From positions 1,860,001 through 1,924,000 of the forward strand of contig NZ_CP062231.1 in assembly GCF_024707525.1 (NCBI RefSeq): DNA of 64,000 bases. Reading direction: 5' to 3'. Below are positions 48,256 through 56,982 of this stretch, piece after piece. The notes beneath the pieces were generated by a model, which was not told the DNA's origin, searched no databases, and saw only the letters and a list, made by a program, of their open reading frames with translations. The position numbers and the translations under genes were made by a program. This stretch comes from Rhizobium sp. TH2 (lineage in GTDB: Bacteria > Pseudomonadota > Alphaproteobacteria > Rhizobiales > Rhizobiaceae). How positions within the stretch are numbered: position 1 is the stretch's first letter; each line of letters begins with the position of its first letter.

Positions 48256-49023
48256 CTAAAGCGCGGTAAAGCCGTTATCGACGAAGAGATGCGCGCCGTT
48301 GACGAAGCTCGCTTCGTCGCTGGCGAGGAAGAGTGCGGCGCGCGCGACTTCCTCCGGCTCGCAGATGCGGCCCTGCTGCGCGGCAAGGGCCGCCTCCGAG
48401 ACATCGACGCCGAGCGCCTGAAGATCCTTGACCTCGCGCAGGCCGTGCGGCGTGCGCACGAAGCCCGGGCAGACGGCATTGCAACGGATATTGCGATCCC
48501 TGAATTCGACGGCGATGGCGCGGGCGAACATGTGGACCGCGCCTTTGGTCGTGTCGTAGAGCACTTCCATCGGTGTCGCGGCCACGGCCGAGATCGAGGA
48601 GGTGCAGACGATCGATCCGCCGCCCGCCGCGATCATGCCTGGCAGCACGGCCTTGGTCATCAGGAACATCGACTTGACGTTCACATCATGCAGCCAGTCC
48701 CATTCTTCCTCTGTCGTATCGAGGAAGGGCTTGATGACGATCGTGCCGGCATGATTGAAAAGTACCGTGATCGGCCCGTAGGCCTCAGTGACCGCAGCTA
48801 TGGCAGCAGTGACTTCAGCGGTCTTCGAGACGTCGGCGACGGCATACATCGCCGTGCCGCCTGTCGCTTCGATTTCTCTGACAGTGGCAGCAGCCGCCTC
48901 GGCATTGCGGTCGATGATCGCAACCTTGGCGCCTTCTGCGGCGAAGAGCTTCGATGACGCTCCACCCATGCCCGTGGCGCCGCCTGAAATGACGGCTACT
49001 TTTCCTGCAAGACGGCCACGCAT
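48256..49023 (-). CDS. Short-chain dehydrogenase/reductase
   Basis: 255 residues from the ATG at 49023 (GGAGA 6 bases upstream). NAD(P) site SGGATGMGGASSKLFAAEG, NHAG motif, catalytic YDTTKGA preceded by CTSSISAVAATP, and the C-terminal NGAHLFVDNGFTAL. A classical SDR; the catalytic Tyr and Lys are four residues apart (YDTTK). Substrate unknown. Its start lies 28 bases beyond the purB stop on the same strand, so it could be co-transcribed with purB. Confidence 0.92.
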   Translation of the reverse strand: MRGRLAGKVAVISGGATGMGGASSKLFAAEGAKVAIIDRNAEAAAATVREIEATGGTAMYAVADVSKTAEVTAAIAAVTEAYGPITVLFNHAGTIVIKPFLDTTEEEWDWLHDVNVKSMFLMTKAVLPGMIAAGGGSIVCTSSISAVAATPMEVLYDTTKGAVHMFARAIAVEFRDRNIRCNAVCPGFVRTPHGLREVKDLQALGVDVSEAALAAQQGRICEPEEVARAALFLASDEASFVNGAHLFVDNGFTAL

Positions 49024-49051
49024 TGGAAATCTCCTGTCGAAAGAACGAGCT

Positions 49052-50353
49052 TTAGCCGAACACGCGCTTGAAGATCGTGTCGACATGCTTGGTGTGATAG
49101 CCGAGGTCGAATTTTTCGCGGAGATCGGCCTCGGAAAGTGCTGCAACCACCTCCGCATCGGCGAGAAGTTCTTCCAGGAAATCCTTGCCCTGTTCCCAGA
49201 CTTTCATCGCGTTGCGCTGCACCAGCCGATAGGCGTCCTCGCGGGAGACGCCGGCTTGCGTTAGGGCAAGCAGCACGCGCTGGGAATGAACAAGCCCGCG
49301 GAACTTGTTCATATTCTTCATCATATTGTCCGGATAGACGAGCAGTTTGTCGATCACACCGGTCAGCCGCGCCAGTGCGAAATCGAGCGTGATCGTCGCA
49401 TCCGGTCCGATCATCCGCTCGACGGAGGAGTGCGAAATGTCACGTTCATGCCAGAGCGCTACATTCTCCATAGCCGGCATCGCGAAGGAGCGCACCATGC
49501 GGGCAAGGCCGGTGAGGTTTTCGGTGAGCACCGGATTGCGCTTGTGCGGCATGGCCGACGAGCCCTTCTGGCCGGGCGAGAAATATTCCTCCGCTTCCAA
49601 CACTTCGGTGCGCTGCAGGTGACGGATCTCGGTGGCAAGCCGCTCGACCGACGAGGCGACGACGCCGAGGGTGGCGAAGAACATCGCGTGGCGGTCACGC
49701 GGAATGACCTGGGTCGAAACCGGCTCCGGCTTCAGGCCGAGCGCCTTGGCGACATATTCCTCGACGCGCGGATCGATGTTGGCGAAGGTGCCGACGGCGC
49801 CCGAAATCGCGCAGGTGGCGATCTCCTCGCGCGCCGCGACCAGCCGTGCCCGGCAGCGCTCGAACTCGGCATAGGCGAGCGCCAGCTTGACGCCGAACGT
49901 GGTCGGCTCGGCATGGATGCCATGGCTGCGGCCGATCGTGACGGTGTCCTTATGCTCGAAGGCGCGGCGCTTGAGCGCCTCGAGCAACTTGTCGATATCG
50001 GCGAGCAGGATGTCGCTTGCCCGGACGAGTTGGACGGAAAAGCAGGTGTCGAGCACATCCGACGACGTCATGCCCTGGTGAACGAAGCGGCTGTCCGGTC
50101 CGATGAATTCGGCGAGATGGGTGAGGAAGGCGATCACGTCATGCTTGGTGACCGCTTCGATCTCATCGATGCGCGCCACGTCGAAGACCGCGGCATTGCC
50201 CTTTTCCCAGATATTCTTCGCGGACTCCTTCGGGATCACGCCGATCTCGGCGAGGGCGGTGCAGGCATGCGCCTCGATCTCGAACCAGATGCGGAAGCGG
50301 GTTTCCGGCGACCAGATGGCGACCATGTCGGGGCGGGAATAGCGGGGGATCAT
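49052..50353 (-). CDS. purB: Adenylosuccinate lyase
   Basis: 433 residues, the family's length. Fumarase/aspartase superfamily signature GSSAMPHKRNP near residue 265, catalytic Ser/His segments TSSDVLDTCFSVQLV and RSHGIHAEPTTFG. It acts at two steps of purine synthesis (SAICAR to AICAR, and adenylosuccinate to AMP). AAGGA precedes the ATG. Upstream lies a leftward operon of membrane and DUF2259-type genes. Confidence 0.97.
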   Translation of the reverse strand: MIPRYSRPDMVAIWSPETRFRIWFEIEAHACTALAEIGVIPKESAKNIWEKGNAAVFDVARIDEIEAVTKHDVIAFLTHLAEFIGPDSRFVHQGMTSSDVLDTCFSVQLVRASDILLADIDKLLEALKRRAFEHKDTVTIGRSHGIHAEPTTFGVKLALAYAEFERCRARLVAAREEIATCAISGAVGTFANIDPRVEEYVAKALGLKPEPVSTQVIPRDRHAMFFATLGVVASSVERLATEIRHLQRTEVLEAEEYFSPGQKGSSAMPHKRNPVLTENLTGLARMVRSFAMPAMENVALWHERDISHSSVERMIGPDATITLDFALARLTGVIDKLLVYPDNMMKNMNKFRGLVHSQRVLLALTQAGVSREDAYRLVQRNAMKVWEQGKDFLEELLADAEVVAALSEADLREKFDLGYHTKHVDTIFKRVFG

Positions 50354-50414
50354 CGGCGAAAGTCCTTGAATAGAGGCGAGGCTGCCGCCCCTCTAACAAA
50401 TGAGAGCCCTAAGC

Positions 50415-50969
50415 TCAATGCGGCTTGTGACCATGGGGGCGTGCAAACCACAGGCCGTAGCCGAGGAAACAGAGCAGCGAGAAGGGCCAGTAGTAGTAAA
50501 TGCTGTCGACCGAATACTGGTAGATCGCGCCTGCAGAGGTGAAGGCGAACTGGAAGAACCAGATGATATTGGGGAACGTCGCATGCCAATGCGAATAGAA
50601 CACGCGGTATTGCAGGGCGAAAATCCCCGCCGTCGCCGTGTGGGTGGCGAGCAGGATGATGAGCGTTCCGCCGATGAACCGCGCCACCCGACCTCTGCGG
50701 CCAAACAGAAATCTCGCAAGCATCAGGCCGGGCGCGAAGCCGAGCGACCCGCCATAGAAATAGACGGCGATCACCGCGAGCGGCGAGGCGATCAGCATGC
50801 CATTGTGAGTCCAGATCGAAGCCACGGCCGACATCGCCATCAGTACGCCCCAGGCGGCCGAGCCGAACAGCACGATGTTGGCGTCCGGCACCGCATCATG
50901 GAGTCGCGTGCCGAGCCTGCGAAAAAAGCCTTGCTGGACCTGTTGCTGACCCGCCTCTATCTCCGCCAT
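50415..50969 (-). CDS. Multi-pass membrane protein, unknown
   Basis: 184 residues from the ATG at 50969 with five or six membrane helices (ANIVLFGSAAWGVLMAMSA, ASPLAVIAVYFYGGSLGFA, IGGTLIILLATHTATAGIFA and the C-terminal YYYWPFSLLCFLGYGLWFA). The tail is His-rich (ARPHGHKPH). I do not recognise a named family. It starts 2 bases after the stop of the DUF2259-type gene, so the two are translated together. Confidence 0.75.
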   Translation of the reverse strand: MAEIEAGQQQVQQGFFRRLGTRLHDAVPDANIVLFGSAAWGVLMAMSAVASIWTHNGMLIASPLAVIAVYFYGGSLGFAPGLMLARFLFGRRGRVARFIGGTLIILLATHTATAGIFALQYRVFYSHWHATFPNIIWFFQFAFTSAGAIYQYSVDSIYYYWPFSLLCFLGYGLWFARPHGHKPH

Positions 50970-50971
50970 CC

Positions 50972-51688
50972 CTATGGCCCGTAGGGATTGACTGGCACGG
51001 CGATCCACCGGCGGTCATTTCCCTCGAAACCGAAACTGTCGACCAGGATCATGGCCATCATCGTGACTTCCCGGACCTCGGAGGAGATCACGGCGCCGAT
51101 GCTATATGCGTTGGGGCAGGAGCGGCTCGCCGGCACGGTCGTATCTTCATGCAGGACCGTATCGACGGCGGTACCCTGATACTCCGTCAGCTTGAGGGTA
51201 AAGCCAGTATATTCGCCGGTCATGTTGAGGCAGGATTCCGTCGGCGGGAACTTGCGCTCCGTCAGCACCAGCGTGTTGGTGTGGCTATAGGGCGGCGCCG
51301 AGACATAGGAATGGAAGCGGACCTTGTGGCCGCGGCTGTCGAGTTCCGAAGGCGGATTATAGACGACGATAACGCCAGGATTTTCCTCGACCTTGTATTT
51401 GTCGATCAGCGCCGCGGCCTTGGTGCGCGACATGCTGCGAATCTTGGGCAGCGGCAGTTCCTCGTCGACCCGAATCCGGATTGGGGTCCCCGGCAGAAAC
51501 GCGTCCTTCTCGATGTCGATGAAATAGATGTTGGAATAGGGAAAGCCCGAGCCGTCGAAAAAGCCGTATTCCTCGAAGGCAAAGACTTTTCCGTCGGGGG
51601 AGTAGCCGAGAACGTTGAGCGAAGCAGTGTCGCCGGCGATGGCGGGGGACATGTATACCAGAAGCGAAACTGCGAACGCAAAGAACAC
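50972..51688 (-). CDS. DUF2259-type predicted secreted protein, GTG start
   Basis: 238 residues from the GTG at 51688, which begins a signal peptide (M/V)FFAFAVSLLVYMSPAIAG. The mature part starts DTASLNVLGYSPDGKVFAFE and continues as a beta-rich domain of the DUF2259 type, with VNPYGP at the end. The usual N-terminus of the gene is displaced: the palindromic repeat at 51688-51861 ends exactly at this GTG and supplies GAGGGG as its ribosome binding site. A frame open to 51886 would encode the repeat itself and is unlikely to be real. Confidence 0.75.
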   Translation of the reverse strand: MFFAFAVSLLVYMSPAIAGDTASLNVLGYSPDGKVFAFEEYGFFDGSGFPYSNIYFIDIEKDAFLPGTPIRIRVDEELPLPKIRSMSRTKAAALIDKYKVEENPGVIVVYNPPSELDSRGHKVRFHSYVSAPPYSHTNTLVLTERKFPPTESCLNMTGEYTGFTLKLTEYQGTAVDTVLHEDTTVPASRSCPNAYSIGAVISSEVREVTMMAMILVDSFGFEGNDRRWIAVPVNPYGP

Positions 51689-51861
51689 CCCCCTCTGCCC
51701 TGCCGGGCATCTCCCCCTCAAGGGGGGAGATTGGATGTGGCGACGTTCCGCCCAACGTACCAGGAATGAATGCAGCAGGGCACGACAGTTGCCACCCGGA
51801 GAGCATGCCCCTTGCCGATCTCCCCCCTTGAGGGGGAGATGCCCGGCAGGGCAGAGGGGGG
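51688..51861 (+). repeat. 174-bp palindromic intergenic repeat with 44-bp arms
   Basis: CCCCCCTCTGCCCTGCCGGG-type arm (51688-51731) and its near-perfect complement (51818-51861), separated by about 86 bases. Arms can form a 44-bp stem in RNA. Repeats with this C-rich arm (CTGCCGGGCATCTCCCCCTC) are familiar from rhizobial intergenic spaces. It lies between rpe and the DUF2259-type gene, both leftward. Confidence 0.8.
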
Positions 51862-51885
51862 TAGGCAACGAACTGAACGGCCGCA

Positions 51886-52563
51886 TTATCCTCTGGCCTT
51901 CTCCGCAACGTCTCTCAGCCGAGCGATGTTTGCACGATAGTCCGCGAGTCCCGCCCCCTTGTAAATGGCCGAGCCTGCGACGAACACATTGGCGCCCGCG
52001 CCCGAGGGAATACCGATCGTCTCGGCCATGATGCCGCCATCGACTTCGAGTTCGATCGGCCGATCACCGATCATCTTATGGACGCGTCGTATCTTCTCCG
52101 TCGTCGCATCGATGTATTTCTGCCCGCCGAAGCCCGGATTGACAGTCATGACAAGGATCAGATCGATCTGCTCGAGAAGGTATTCGACTGAACTTTCCGG
52201 CGTCGCCGGATTGATCGCCACACCCGCCTTCTTGCCCAGCGCCCGGATGGCCTGCAGCGACCGGTTGAGATGCGGGCCGGCTTCGGCGTGCACGGTGATG
52301 ATATCAGCACCCGCCTTGGCGAACGCTTCGAGATAGGGATCGGCCGGCGTGATCATCAGGTGGCAGTCGAACACCGCCTTGGTTAGCGGGCGGAGCGACT
52401 TCACCACATCCGGACCGAAGGTGATGTTGGGCACGAAATGCCCATCCATGACGTCGAGATGCACCCAGTCGGCGCCCGCTTCGATGACATCGGTCACTTC
52501 CTGGCCGAGCTTCGAAAAGTTCGAGGCGAGGATTGAGGGCGCGATGCGCACAGGTCTGGACAT
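51886..52563 (-). CDS. rpe: Ribulose-phosphate 3-epimerase
   Basis: 225 residues from the ATG at 52563, preceded by AGGGAG at 9 bases. TIM-barrel motifs: RIAPSILASNFSKLGQEV, HLDVMDGHFVPNITFG (metal His/Asp), DCHLMI, MTVNPGFGGQKYI, and ELEVDGGI. It interconverts ribulose 5-phosphate and xylulose 5-phosphate in the pentose phosphate pathway. Followed, after a palindromic repeat, by the DUF2259-type gene. Confidence 0.96.
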   Translation of the reverse strand: MSRPVRIAPSILASNFSKLGQEVTDVIEAGADWVHLDVMDGHFVPNITFGPDVVKSLRPLTKAVFDCHLMITPADPYLEAFAKAGADIITVHAEAGPHLNRSLQAIRALGKKAGVAINPATPESSVEYLLEQIDLILVMTVNPGFGGQKYIDATTEKIRRVHKMIGDRPIELEVDGGIMAETIGIPSGAGANVFVAGSAIYKGAGLADYRANIARLRDVAEKARG

Positions 52564-52639
52564 GGTTTCGGACTCCCTTGGATGGAGGCCGCATATCATC
52601 CGTTGATGGCAACGGCAATTGCGTCGCGCGCCGAATGGT

Positions 52640-53386
52640 TCAGGCCATCAGGCTTTCCACCGCTTTGACCGGTGCTTCATTGGCGGCCGGTCCGAAAACG
52701 CGTTCGAAATTCTGTCGGATCAGGATATCGACATCGCTCGTCATCACCAGCAGGCCGAGATCGACGAGGCTGGTGACGCCATAGCCCGATATGCCGCAGG
52801 GCACGATGCCCGAGAAATGCTCGAGTTCCGGATCGACATTCAGCGAGAAGCCGTGGAAGCTAACCCAGCGGCGCAGCCGTATGCCGATCGCCGCGATCTT
52901 GTCCTCCGCCGTCAAGCCGCCGGGCAGGGGGGGGCGCTCCGGCCGCTGGACCCAGACGCCGACCCGATCCTCGCGCCGCTCGCCCTTCACATTCATGTCG
53001 GCGAGCGTGCCGATCACGACATCCTCGAGCGCCGAGACGAAGGCACGCACGTCCTGCCGCCGCCGCTTGAGGTCGAGCAGCACATAGACGACGCGCTGAC
53101 CCGGGCCATGATAGGTGTACTCGCCGCCTCGGCCCGTCTGATGCACGGGAAATTTTTGCGGTGCGAGCAGGTCCTTGGGGTCGGCGCTGGTGCCGGCCGT
53201 ATAGAGCGGCGGATGCTCGACGAGCCAGACGAGTTCGTCCGACTTGCCATCCGCGATCAGCGTTGCCTCGCGCTCCATCTCAGTGACCGCATCGTCATAG
53301 CCTACCGGGTGTTCGGAAATACGCCAGCGCACCGGCGCGGAGCCGGGCGCGGGCAGCATGGATAGGTTGATGTCGGAGCGGTGCAT
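52640..53386 (-). CDS. lipB: Octanoyl-[acyl carrier protein] transferase
   Basis: 248 residues. Motifs: [20 protein letters not shown] and [17 protein letters not shown], the latter carrying the catalytic Cys of LipB; the conserved Lys lies in [16 protein letters not shown]. It transfers octanoyl groups from ACP to lipoate-dependent enzymes. AAGG precedes the ATG at about 7 bases. Confidence 0.95.
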   Translation of the reverse strand: MHRSDINLSMLPAPGSAPVRWRISEHPVGYDDAVTEMEREATLIADGKSDELVWLVEHPPLYTAGTSADPKDLLAPQKFPVHQTGRGGEYTYHGPGQRVVYVLLDLKRRRQDVRAFVSALEDVVIGTLADMNVKGERREDRVGVWVQRPERPPLPGGLTAEDKIAAIGIRLRRWVSFHGFSLNVDPELEHFSGIVPCGISGYGVTSLVDLGLLVMTSDVDILIRQNFERVFGPAANEAPVKAVESLMA

Positions 53387-53576
53387 GGCTTGGCCTTCGA
53401 ATGACGATCCTGCCTATGTGGCGTCATTCGCCGCCAAGCGCAAGATTTTCGAAATAACCCGGCCGTGGCGATGCGGTCGCTGATGTGGGGCGGAAACAGG
53501 TATGTTCCCAATGTAACAGCTGCGGTGATCATGCCGTGCTAACCCATATCTCACACAAGCAAAGGGATTTGCGCCA

Positions 53577-53770
53577 TGACCAAGTATTTGGCTCTCATCA
53601 TCGCCGGCGGCTGCGCCGCCATCTCGTTCTCGATGTCGTTTCCGCTTCCGCTGTAGCCGCCTTGCACGATAGAAAGCTGCAACTGAAGGTGTCGTCATCG
53701 CCTTCGACAAGTCCGGCCTGCGCGCCGACTGGTCGTTTTCCCCTGATATGTTCAGCGAGGTGCGGGATCC
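53577..53770 (+). pseudogene. Possible decayed gene for a small secreted protein
   Basis: An ATG at 53577 with AAAGGGA 8 bases upstream opens a 26-residue frame (MTKYLALIIAGGCAAISFSM...) that looks like the start of a signal peptide and stops at 53657. Coding-like sequence then continues in other frames: SASAVAALHDRKLQLK (53631-53685) and GVVIAFDKSGLRADWSFS (53691-53744). This suggests two frameshifts in a former gene of about 65 residues. It could also be a genuine 26-residue peptide. The rest of 53387-53576 holds nothing recognisable. Confidence 0.35.
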
Positions 53771-55180
53771 TCAGGGAATGGCAAAAACGGTGATCTCGTT
53801 GCTGACGCCGCGCAACGCGACATTGCGCGAGACGGGGCTCAGGCCGCGATCGGTGAGCAGGCTCGACGCCTGCGGATCATCGAGGACCGAACCCGTGGCG
53901 AATATTTCCTGCGAGGTCGCGAGGTGCTGGACGCGCGAGGCGATGTTGACCGTCTGGCCGAAATAGTCTTGCCGCTCGTTAAGGCTGACCGCGATGCACG
54001 GCCCTTCATGAATGCCGATCTTGAGCAGCAGGTCTTCCTTGTCATTTCCCGCATTGAGCCTGCCCATGGCGTCGCGCATATGGATTGCCGCCGAGAGCGC
54101 CTTGTCGGGCGTGGGGAACGTCGCCATTACCGCATCGCCGATCGTCTTGACCACAGCGCCGGCTTCCGCCGCCACAATATCCTGCAATATGCTGAAATGC
54201 GTTTTCACGAGATCAAAGGCGGCAAGGTCGCCGACGCGGTCATAGAGTTCGGTGGAACCGCGCAGGTCCGTGAACAGGAAAGTCAGGCTTGTGATCTTGA
54301 GCCGTTGATCGACCCCGATCGTATCGGTCCGATAGATGTCACGAAAGGTCTGGTGCGTGAGCAGCCGGTTTGCGGTCAGGAAGGGGCGTCGCTTACCCAG
54401 CATGTTGTGAAGCGCATCGTTCGCCAGGCAGACCGAGGGCAGGGTGCGGACCTCGGCATGATTTTCCACCTGAATGCGCACCGGGCCAGGCTGCAGCTTG
54501 ATCACTTCGCCATGGGCCTGGGCCCTGTCATAAACGATCGACAAGGTCCTGCGATCCCTGGTCGTCTCGCCCGAAACATCGAGGAATTGAACCGCATGTG
54601 TCACCGGTTCGAAGACGATAGCATAACCGGCCGGCAACTGAAGCGAAATGACGCCTTTCTCACCGGGCGGCAGTTCCAGCGCGTCCACGACGAATTCAGA
54701 GACTTTTTCGTCGTAGTCGTCCTCGGGCAGATCGACGCCAGAGCCCCAATATTGCTGCCGGAAATATTCCTCCGGCGACAGCTGGTGAGGATCGTGTCCC
54801 TCGATATGGCGGACACGCGGGCTCACTGTGAAGGTGACGTCCACCATCTCGTCGAGTGTCGGTTCATAACCGGCGGCACATAGCGCGCATGTATAGGTCG
54901 AGCTCTGCACCGTTTTCAGTGAGGCATTGGCATCGAGCACGCCGCCGCAGCCCGGACACAGGATATTCCACGACATGTCGAAAATACCGAGCCGCGACGC
55001 ATGCAGGAAACAGGCAATCGTCGGCTCTTCATCAAAGCCATGGCTGGCGGCAAAAGCCAGCGCATTGACGCGATTGAGTTTGCGGTCGGGTGCCTCCCGC
55101 ACCAGCCGCTCAAGTCCGTCAACAATGTGCGGTTGCGCGGATTGGCGCAACGCCTCAAACAATGACTGGGTTTCGCTCAT
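53771..55180 (-). CDS. Class III adenylate/guanylate cyclase with zinc-ribbon-like and DUF5939-type N-terminus
   Basis: 469 residues. Residues about 70-110 hold two CxxC pairs (CPGCGG and CALCAA), a likely zinc ribbon. A DUF5939-type domain fills about 110-270. The class III cyclase domain (about 300-440) has metal Asp residues in FTDLRGSTELYDRVGD and TIGDAVMATFPTP; a conserved Lys in VVKTIGDAVMATF for the purine; and NIASR for the transition state, with Thr in GQTVNIASR at the specificity position, so cAMP is favoured. It should be soluble and active. Why a zinc ribbon precedes it is unknown. Confidence 0.88.
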   Translation of the reverse strand: MSETQSLFEALRQSAQPHIVDGLERLVREAPDRKLNRVNALAFAASHGFDEEPTIACFLHASRLGIFDMSWNILCPGCGGVLDANASLKTVQSSTYTCALCAAGYEPTLDEMVDVTFTVSPRVRHIEGHDPHQLSPEEYFRQQYWGSGVDLPEDDYDEKVSEFVVDALELPPGEKGVISLQLPAGYAIVFEPVTHAVQFLDVSGETTRDRRTLSIVYDRAQAHGEVIKLQPGPVRIQVENHAEVRTLPSVCLANDALHNMLGKRRPFLTANRLLTHQTFRDIYRTDTIGVDQRLKITSLTFLFTDLRGSTELYDRVGDLAAFDLVKTHFSILQDIVAAEAGAVVKTIGDAVMATFPTPDKALSAAIHMRDAMGRLNAGNDKEDLLLKIGIHEGPCIAVSLNERQDYFGQTVNIASRVQHLATSQEIFATGSVLDDPQASSLLTDRGLSPVSRNVALRGVSNEITVFAIP

Positions 55181-55346
55181 GGTGAGAGTTTATACTGAAT
55201 TCGCAGCAGTATAAGCGATTTTTTTGAATTGTCCGGGGGCGGGGCTGCATCTGCGCTGATCGTCGCCGAAATCGTTGCCACCGCTTGCGGTGTGATGATC
55301 AGCGCGATCAAGGTGGCACTGTCAGGACGGTGACTTCATAGCCAAT

Positions 55347-55841
55347 CTAGGGCTTGGGCCGGACAAGAGACGCGCCGAACCGCATGATCAATCCCCGCAG
55401 TTCCGGCTCCTCGACGAGGTTCTGCGCTTCGGTAAAGGAAACCCATTTGCGCTCCCGCTGGCCGAGTTCCTTGTAATTCTTGACGATCTTTTCGACCTTG
55501 ACTGCATAGATTTCGACCATGCAGGGGGCGACGCGGCCGTCGCCGATCTGCTTGGCATAGGTATAATGACCGATCGGCTGCCTGTCGGCCTTGCCCTTGA
55601 TGCCGGCTTCTTCGAAAGCCTCGCGTTCGGCGACCTGGTGCGGCGCCTTGCCTTCCATCGGCCAGCCGCGTGGGAGAACCCAGCGCCCGGATGTGCGTCC
55701 CGTCACGAGGAGCATCTCGTAGCCATCGGCCGCCTTGCTGTGGCGATAGCAGATCGCGGCAAATTGCTGCCGTCGTTCGTTGCTGAACAACATGTAACCG
55801 GCTTGCGCCAGCTTGGAGAGAAATGAAGAGCCAGTCGACAT
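55347..55841 (-). CDS. NUDIX hydrolase
   Basis: 164 residues. The NUDIX box reads GWPMEGKAPHQVAEREAFEE-AG: the REUxEExGU half is intact while the first Glu of GX5E is Lys, as often seen in rhizobial PRGWPM-type NUDIX enzymes (diphosphoinositol polyphosphate-like). It hydrolyses a nucleoside diphosphate-X or inositol polyphosphate; which is not known. The start codon is 6 bases from the end of a palindromic repeat, whose CTAAGGC forms part of its binding site. Confidence 0.85.
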   Translation of the reverse strand: MSTGSSFLSKLAQAGYMLFSNERRQQFAAICYRHSKAADGYEMLLVTGRTSGRWVLPRGWPMEGKAPHQVAEREAFEEAGIKGKADRQPIGHYTYAKQIGDGRVAPCMVEIYAVKVEKIVKNYKELGQRERKWVSFTEAQNLVEEPELRGLIMRFGASLVRPKP

Positions 55842-55847
55842 TCTGCC

Positions 55848-56124
55848 TTAGAGCCTCTTGCATTGAAATGGAATCGGTTCTGCCGGAGCAGGTTTTCGTC
55901 AGGGCAGAGGCGATCGGCGAAGGTCGTACCCAGATGTACGGTAGAGCCGATCGCCTCTGATCCTGACGGCAAGATGCCCGGCCCTTCGGGTTGGCTGAAG
56001 CGGGCCGCCTCTTTGACCGGCCGGCTTGGCCGTATGCTTTGGCTACGACGCGCGCCGGCCGGTCAAACATGCGACTCCGCTTGAGCCAACAGAACCGGTT
56101 CCATTTCAATGCAAGAGGCTCTAA
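55848..56124 (-). repeat. 277-bp multi-hairpin repeat, copy 2
   Basis: Same element as 19497-19769, inverted relative to it. Its own arms (TTAGAGCCTCTTGCATTG... at the end near 56124 and the complement at 55848) match at 34 of 35 positions but differ from copy 1's arms at roughly 40 percent of positions. The core (CGACTCCGCTTGAGCCAACA... and GCGCGCCGGCCGGTC) is nearly identical. It occupies the space between the phosphatase gene and the NUDIX start, both leftward. No gene inside. Confidence 0.85.
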
Positions 56125-56160
56125 CTCCCGGTGCCCCTGAGTGTTCGTTGTTCCGGATCG

Positions 56161-56961
56161 TCAGAGGCCGGCCACCCGACGAAGGTCATCCTTGGCACCG
56201 GGGGCGGCTGCCAAAACCGGGGCGCCGCGTGTCAGGCCATCCCCTGCGGTCGGGAACCGGTGGTACCAGCCGCCAGCCTCCTTCACGAGGCAGTAGCCGG
56301 CGAGGCAATCCCAAGCGTGCATATAGGGCTCGTAATAGCCGACCAGCCGCCCGGCCGCGACATAGGCGAGCATCAGCGCGCCCGAGCCGTTGCGGATGAA
56401 GTTGCCACCGGCGGTGAGCAGGTCCTCGACCATTTTCGCCACAACCTGCGGGGTGACGTGATTGTTGGCGCCGATGCCGGTGACGGCGTTGCGGATGTTG
56501 CGGCTGCCATCGAGCTTGAGCGGCTTGCCGTTGAGCGTCGCGCCCTGACCGGCTGCCGCCGCATAGACCTCCTGATGGCAGGGTGAGGCGATGACGCCGA
56601 TGACCGGTTCTTCGTCCTTGAGCAGTGCGATCGAGACGCACCAGTTCGGCATGCCGTTGACGAAGGGGCTGGTGCCATCGATTGGATCAACCACCCAGGT
56701 CAGGCCCGATGTGCCCGCCTGCAGCCCATATTCTTCGCCGAGAAAACCGTCATCGGGGAATTTTTCCGCCACGCGCTTGCGGATCAGATTCTCGACGTCG
56801 CGGTCGGCGATTGAGACGACGTCCTGCGGATCGCGCTTCTGTTCGATGACGAGCGTCTCGCGGCGGTTGAAATAATCGAGCGCCAGTGCGCCCGCCTCGT
56901 CCGCCATTGCGCGGGCGAGTGCGAAGCGCGTGTCGATCTCGCGGGAAAGATGAATGGTCAT
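56161..56961 (-). CDS. Inositol-monophosphatase-family phosphatase, linked to an ABC transporter
   Basis: 266 residues. Family motifs: GEEYGLQAG, WVVDPIDGTSPFVNGMPNW, and the C-terminal HAWDCLAGYCLVKEAGGWYH. Probably removes phosphate from sugars, inositol or nucleotides. It follows the ABC ATPase by 21 bases on the same strand and is probably in the same operon, which is why I infer that the transporter brings in a phosphorylated compound. Confidence 0.87.
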   Translation of the reverse strand: MTIHLSREIDTRFALARAMADEAGALALDYFNRRETLVIEQKRDPQDVVSIADRDVENLIRKRVAEKFPDDGFLGEEYGLQAGTSGLTWVVDPIDGTSPFVNGMPNWCVSIALLKDEEPVIGVIASPCHQEVYAAAAGQGATLNGKPLKLDGSRNIRNAVTGIGANNHVTPQVVAKMVEDLLTAGGNFIRNGSGALMLAYVAAGRLVGYYEPYMHAWDCLAGYCLVKEAGGWYHRFPTAGDGLTRGAPVLAAAPGAKDDLRRVAGL

Positions 56962-56982
56962 TGGAAAAATCGGTCCTTTAAA

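Noticed and set aside
49286..50542. 418-residue open frame antisense to purB
   Set aside because: purB is unambiguous; no motif or binding site supports the antisense frame.
51689..51886. Extension of the DUF2259-type gene through the palindromic repeat to 51886
   Set aside because: The added residues are the translation of a repeat found in intergenic spaces, and the signal peptide would be internal.
55336..56109. 257-residue frame running through the palindromic repeat and NUDIX gene
   Set aside because: It spans non-coding repeat and a different frame of the NUDIX gene; no independent support.
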